Both the position numbers and the translations under genes were made by a program. The notes below the pieces were generated by a model. That model was not told the origin of the DNA and searched no databases. It worked only from the letters and a program-made list of their open reading frames with translations. Positions 61,726-64,000 of a stretch of 64,000 nucleotides of DNA are shown piece after piece; position 1 is the stretch's first letter; each line of letters begins with the position of its first letter. This stretch comes from Kuafuiihalomonas sp039024635 (GTDB taxonomy: Bacteria > Myxococcota > Kuafuiibacteriia > Kuafuiibacteriales > Kuafuiibacteriaceae): the NCBI GenBank assembly GCA_039024635.1, contig JBCCQA010000008.1, positions 112,062 to 176,061 of the forward strand, in the 5' to 3' direction.

Positions 61726-63036
61726 ATGAACGAGTCAGCTAGCGAAGGAGGGCTTCGGAGCCGGCTCGCCCGAGTCGTCTGGCAGAGCGACACCAAGGTA
61801 GGGCGAGTCTTTGACTTCGCGGTCCAAGGGCTCATCCTTGCCTCGATCTGCACCTTCTCCGTCGGGACGCTCCCGGACTTGCCGGATGATCTGGGCTTAG
61901 ATGAAACCGAGACATGTGGGGGTACAGCTCTGCCTCCCGCGCAAACTCCAGTGGAGCCCGTGAACGTGCCGGACGTTCAGGATTTTTCGGAGTTCTGCAT
62001 CGGTCCTGACTGCCAAGAACTCGTCTCGGACCTGGTGCCGCCATCTGAGCGATGCCTGCCACCACCCCCGAATCAGGATTCCTGCGATCCGCTCGACCCA
62101 GGCGTCTGCCTGCTCAGCTTCTTCTTCTTCTACACGGAGGAAGCCCTGCGAAGCTCCCCCATCGTCTTCCGGATTGCGAGCGCTGGTTCCTTCATTCCCA
62201 CGATCTTGGCGTATCGGGACTTTCCGACTCAGGTCTTCCTCCAGCTGAGCAGGCAAGACATTCTTTTCAATCAGCATAACAATTCAGATCCACTCTCGAC
62301 GCACCAGTTCTACTACTACGTGTCCGGTTGGCGGGAGATGCCCAAGTCCGACTTGGACGAGAGCGTGGACCGAGGGATTTCCGACTACCGTCGACGCCTC
62401 TCAATCTCGCTGTGGCGAAACTTCTTGAACGACAGAGCTCCCGACCCACAACCACAACGAGATTGTCGCGCTGACTTTGGCCTGCTCTTCGTACGATCGC
62501 CGGCCATCAGTACTTCCGGAAACCAGACGTCCATCACTCGTGGTGCCGCCAGTACCGATCTGGCTTTCGGAGGCTATGTACCCCAGACGGACAACCTTCA
62601 GGCATCGTATGACCCTAGCCAACCCCAGGATCTCAATCGCTTGGGCCAAACTGCCTGGTCAGTACTGGAGAGCCCTGACTTCACGCCGGTCCATGAGATT
62701 GGTCATCTCTTGAAAATGGACCACCAGCGATTCAGTGCATTAAATCCTCAGCAGAATTTCTACAGCGATGTTGGCTTTGCAGCTCTGGTTCAAGGCGGAA
62801 TTCAAAACCTTCCCGTGGGATTCACGGTCGTGAGACAAAGCGTCTTCATCGGCTCGAATCCAGTTGGACAGCCGGTCTTCCTAACCTACTCCTCCGCTAC
62901 GCCTCTTCAAGGACCTGGGGCACCGCAAATGAGTCGAGGCTCTCCCGCGGACAATAATGAGGCAGTCGTGTTCCCTCAGACTATGAAGGCAACTGCATCG
63001 GCGGAGTTTTGGGATATCGTGGTAAAGGTGCCATGA
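61726..63036 (+). CDS. HExxH metalloprotease-like protein with channel-like N-terminus
   Basis: The 436-residue protein has a zinc-site motif HEIGHLLKMDH (His323, Glu324, His327, His333). This has the spacing of the metzincin HExxHxxGxxH motif with Lys in place of Gly, so it is probably a secreted or membrane metalloprotease. The N-terminus (SDTKVGRVFDFAVQGLILAS, then a short helix ending FSVGTLPDLP) resembles the first segment of voltage-gated cation channels, but the rest of a channel is absent. ATG 61726 is preferred over GTG 61711. The stop overlaps the next gene (ATGA, 63033-63036). Confidence 0.75.
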   Translation: MNESASEGGLRSRLARVVWQSDTKVGRVFDFAVQGLILASICTFSVGTLPDLPDDLGLDETETCGGTALPPAQTPVEPVNVPDVQDFSEFCIGPDCQELVSDLVPPSERCLPPPPNQDSCDPLDPGVCLLSFFFFYTEEALRSSPIVFRIASAGSFIPTILAYRDFPTQVFLQLSRQDILFNQHNNSDPLSTHQFYYYVSGWREMPKSDLDESVDRGISDYRRRLSISLWRNFLNDRAPDPQPQRDCRADFGLLFVRSPAISTSGNQTSITRGAASTDLAFGGYVPQTDNLQASYDPSQPQDLNRLGQTAWSVLESPDFTPVHEIGHLLKMDHQRFSALNPQQNFYSDVGFAALVQGGIQNLPVGFTVVRQSVFIGSNPVGQPVFLTYSSATPLQGPGAPQMSRGSPADNNEAVVFPQTMKATASAEFWDIVVKVP

Positions 63037-63518
63037 GCATTCTAAAGCTTGACCCTCGTGTTGTGCTCGTTGGCGTTTTACTCTTCGCGGCCTGCGGAGG
63101 GAGTCCGCAAGACTCGGGCGTAGGCAGTGGTGGTTGGCCTGATACGTGGCCTGTCTTGGACTCTCCAGAGGGAGCCGTTCTCCTACCGGCCGAGGGGCCT
63201 CGTCTTCGATACCCAGCACCGCCTTGTGACCTATATTCCTCCTTGCTTGTTTCGCTAGGGGGTGAAGCGATGGGCGTTTCACGAGCAGAGGTTACCGGGA
63301 ACTACTGTGACATCATCATCTCCAGCGGCTTTGCCTCGGTGGGCTGTCTCTTCGATGGCCCCGATCTCTTTACCAACAACGAAGTTTTCACCATCGAGTT
63401 CTTTGACCTCGATGGAGAAAGCTGTGCCGAAGTGACCTTCGACGTCGTGGCAGAGGGCTGCAACGCGAGGTTCAATTACGAGGTTCCAGTGGAACAGCAT
63501 TCTTGTGAGCTAATCTAG
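63033..63518 (+). CDS. Third lipoprotein in the hydrolase cluster
   Basis: The ATG at 63033 overlaps the stop of the metalloprotease-like gene. The signal peptide ends in a lipobox (LLFAAC). The 161-residue product carries a Ser/Gly-rich linker and a beta-rich domain with six Cys (CDLYSS, YCDIII, GCLFDG, CAEVTF, GCNARF, SCELI). No family is recognised. It is likely co-translated with the metalloprotease-like protein, and may anchor or regulate it. Confidence 0.75.
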   Translation: MSILKLDPRVVLVGVLLFAACGGSPQDSGVGSGGWPDTWPVLDSPEGAVLLPAEGPRLRYPAPPCDLYSSLLVSLGGEAMGVSRAEVTGNYCDIIISSGFASVGCLFDGPDLFTNNEVFTIEFFDLDGESCAEVTFDVVAEGCNARFNYEVPVEQHSCELI

Positions 63519-63795
63519 CAACCAGAGTCCTGGCTCAGGAGCTTCGCAGGCGTTGCGTGGCTTCCTGGCTCCAGCAGAGTCTTGTCGACTGTCGCGGTGT
63601 TTTGCGTGGTCATTCGCCACTGGTTCCAGGACTGAACGAGCCGAACATCCAGAACGACACCGACGCAGACGGGATGGGTGACGTGATGCCCAACCATGAC
63701 GACATTGCTGGGATCATTCAGGTGAACGACTACGTGGCCGACCACGCCTCTGTAGCTGGGTATCTGAAAGGCTTCTTCAGGTAGGAGCGAGAGCA

Positions 63796-64000
63796 ATGCC
63801 GAAGACACGCACAGCAGCCTGGCGTCTTGGGTCTTGGCGACCGGCTCTCGTCATCCTTCTCGTGGGCCTCGGCTGGGCGATCGATACGCCGCCCTCCCAA
63901 GGGCAGGTCGGCGGCTTTTGCCCATGGGACGATGGAGAGGGGTCTTTCACGAGACGCATCGAGCTAGCTTCGGTGCCACGAAGCGGAGCCCTAGACCCGA
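63796..64000 (+). CDS. Secreted protein, C-terminus cut by the window edge
   Basis: The ATG at 63796 has AGGAG 8 nt upstream and is followed by an N-terminal hydrophobic segment (PALVILLVGLGWAIDT) and a Gln/Gly/Cys-containing stretch. The frame is open to the window end (68 codons), so the protein is incomplete. It probably is an exported protein, but nothing more can be read. It lies about 280 bp after the last lipoprotein. Confidence 0.6.
   Translation, partial: MPKTRTAAWRLGSWRPALVILLVGLGWAIDTPPSQGQVGGFCPWDDGEGSFTRRIELASVPRSGALDP

Noticed and set aside
63557..63784. A 75-codon plus-strand frame with an Asp-rich stretch (NDTDADGMGDV)
   Set aside because: The Asp-rich part recalls a thrombospondin repeat, but the rest has no signal peptide or family feature. 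It may be a remnant.

Overview
The window reads as a chromosomal segment of a GC-rich deltaproteobacterium-type organism, most likely a member of the Myxococcota. This is inferred from the gene families rather than from a marker-gene search. The signs are a DUF4388 protein, a PEGA-domain pseudokinase beside ordinary Ser/Thr kinase genes, a large secreted protein with thrombospondin type 3-like repeats and a MYXO-CTERM-like tail, a DUF1501/DUF1800 pair, a caspase-fold protein, and very many single-gene lipoproteins. Both window edges cut genes. I see no rRNA, tRNA or CRISPR array.

1-5909 (minus) is a tight operon: an O-antigen-ligase/TPR membrane protein, a free-standing biotinyl/lipoyl carrier, a single-pass protein, a SpoIVB/S55-type peptidase and a truncated beta-propeller-like protein. 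6008-8253 (plus) carries ffh with a long basic tail and a secreted protein. 8270-11530 (minus) carries an adenosine-deaminase relative, a DUF4388 protein and a zinc-ribbon membrane protein. 12302-16989 (plus) has an exported protein, a GH113-like hydrolase and the bifunctional (p)ppGpp enzyme Rel. 17176-20703 (minus) has ridA and the coupled purM-purN-FAD-protein cluster. 20803-23394 (plus) has a YciO/YrdC protein and the pseudokinase.

23342-43170 is a mosaic of cell-surface and regulatory genes: the large MYXO-CTERM-like protein, a lipoprotein/barrel gene coupled to a MopE-type Cys-rich lipoprotein, an SDR, an ECF sigma factor, a Nudix hydrolase, a double-UspA fusion, a Ser/Thr kinase, a receiver with Glu in place of the phospho-acceptor Asp, and a vWA lipoprotein. 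Two genes here look broken: one is frameshifted at 35004-35413 and one has an in-frame TAG at 42688.

43292-54951 continues with envelope proteins (DUF3015, DUF4105, a seven-repeat FG-GAP lipoprotein, a DUF3817 protein). It then has a four-gene cluster of lipoprotein, ECF sigma, zinc-binding anti-sigma-like membrane protein and caspase/EF-hand/outer-membrane-barrel protein. I consider this cluster the most interesting candidate system. The DUF1800-DUF1501 pair follows.

55314-57676 is a scar region: an integrase-like N-terminal remnant, an internally deleted IS3-family element with recognisable terminal inverted repeats, a second IS3 OrfA remnant, and a 5'-truncated SRPBCC gene. Beyond it (57677-64000, plus) lies an accessory cluster: a large secreted alpha/beta hydrolase, three lipoproteins, an HExxH protein whose N-terminus resembles the first segment of a voltage-gated channel, and a partial secreted protein. 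Many neighbours overlap by 4 bp (ATGA, GTGA or TTGA), so translational coupling is common throughout.
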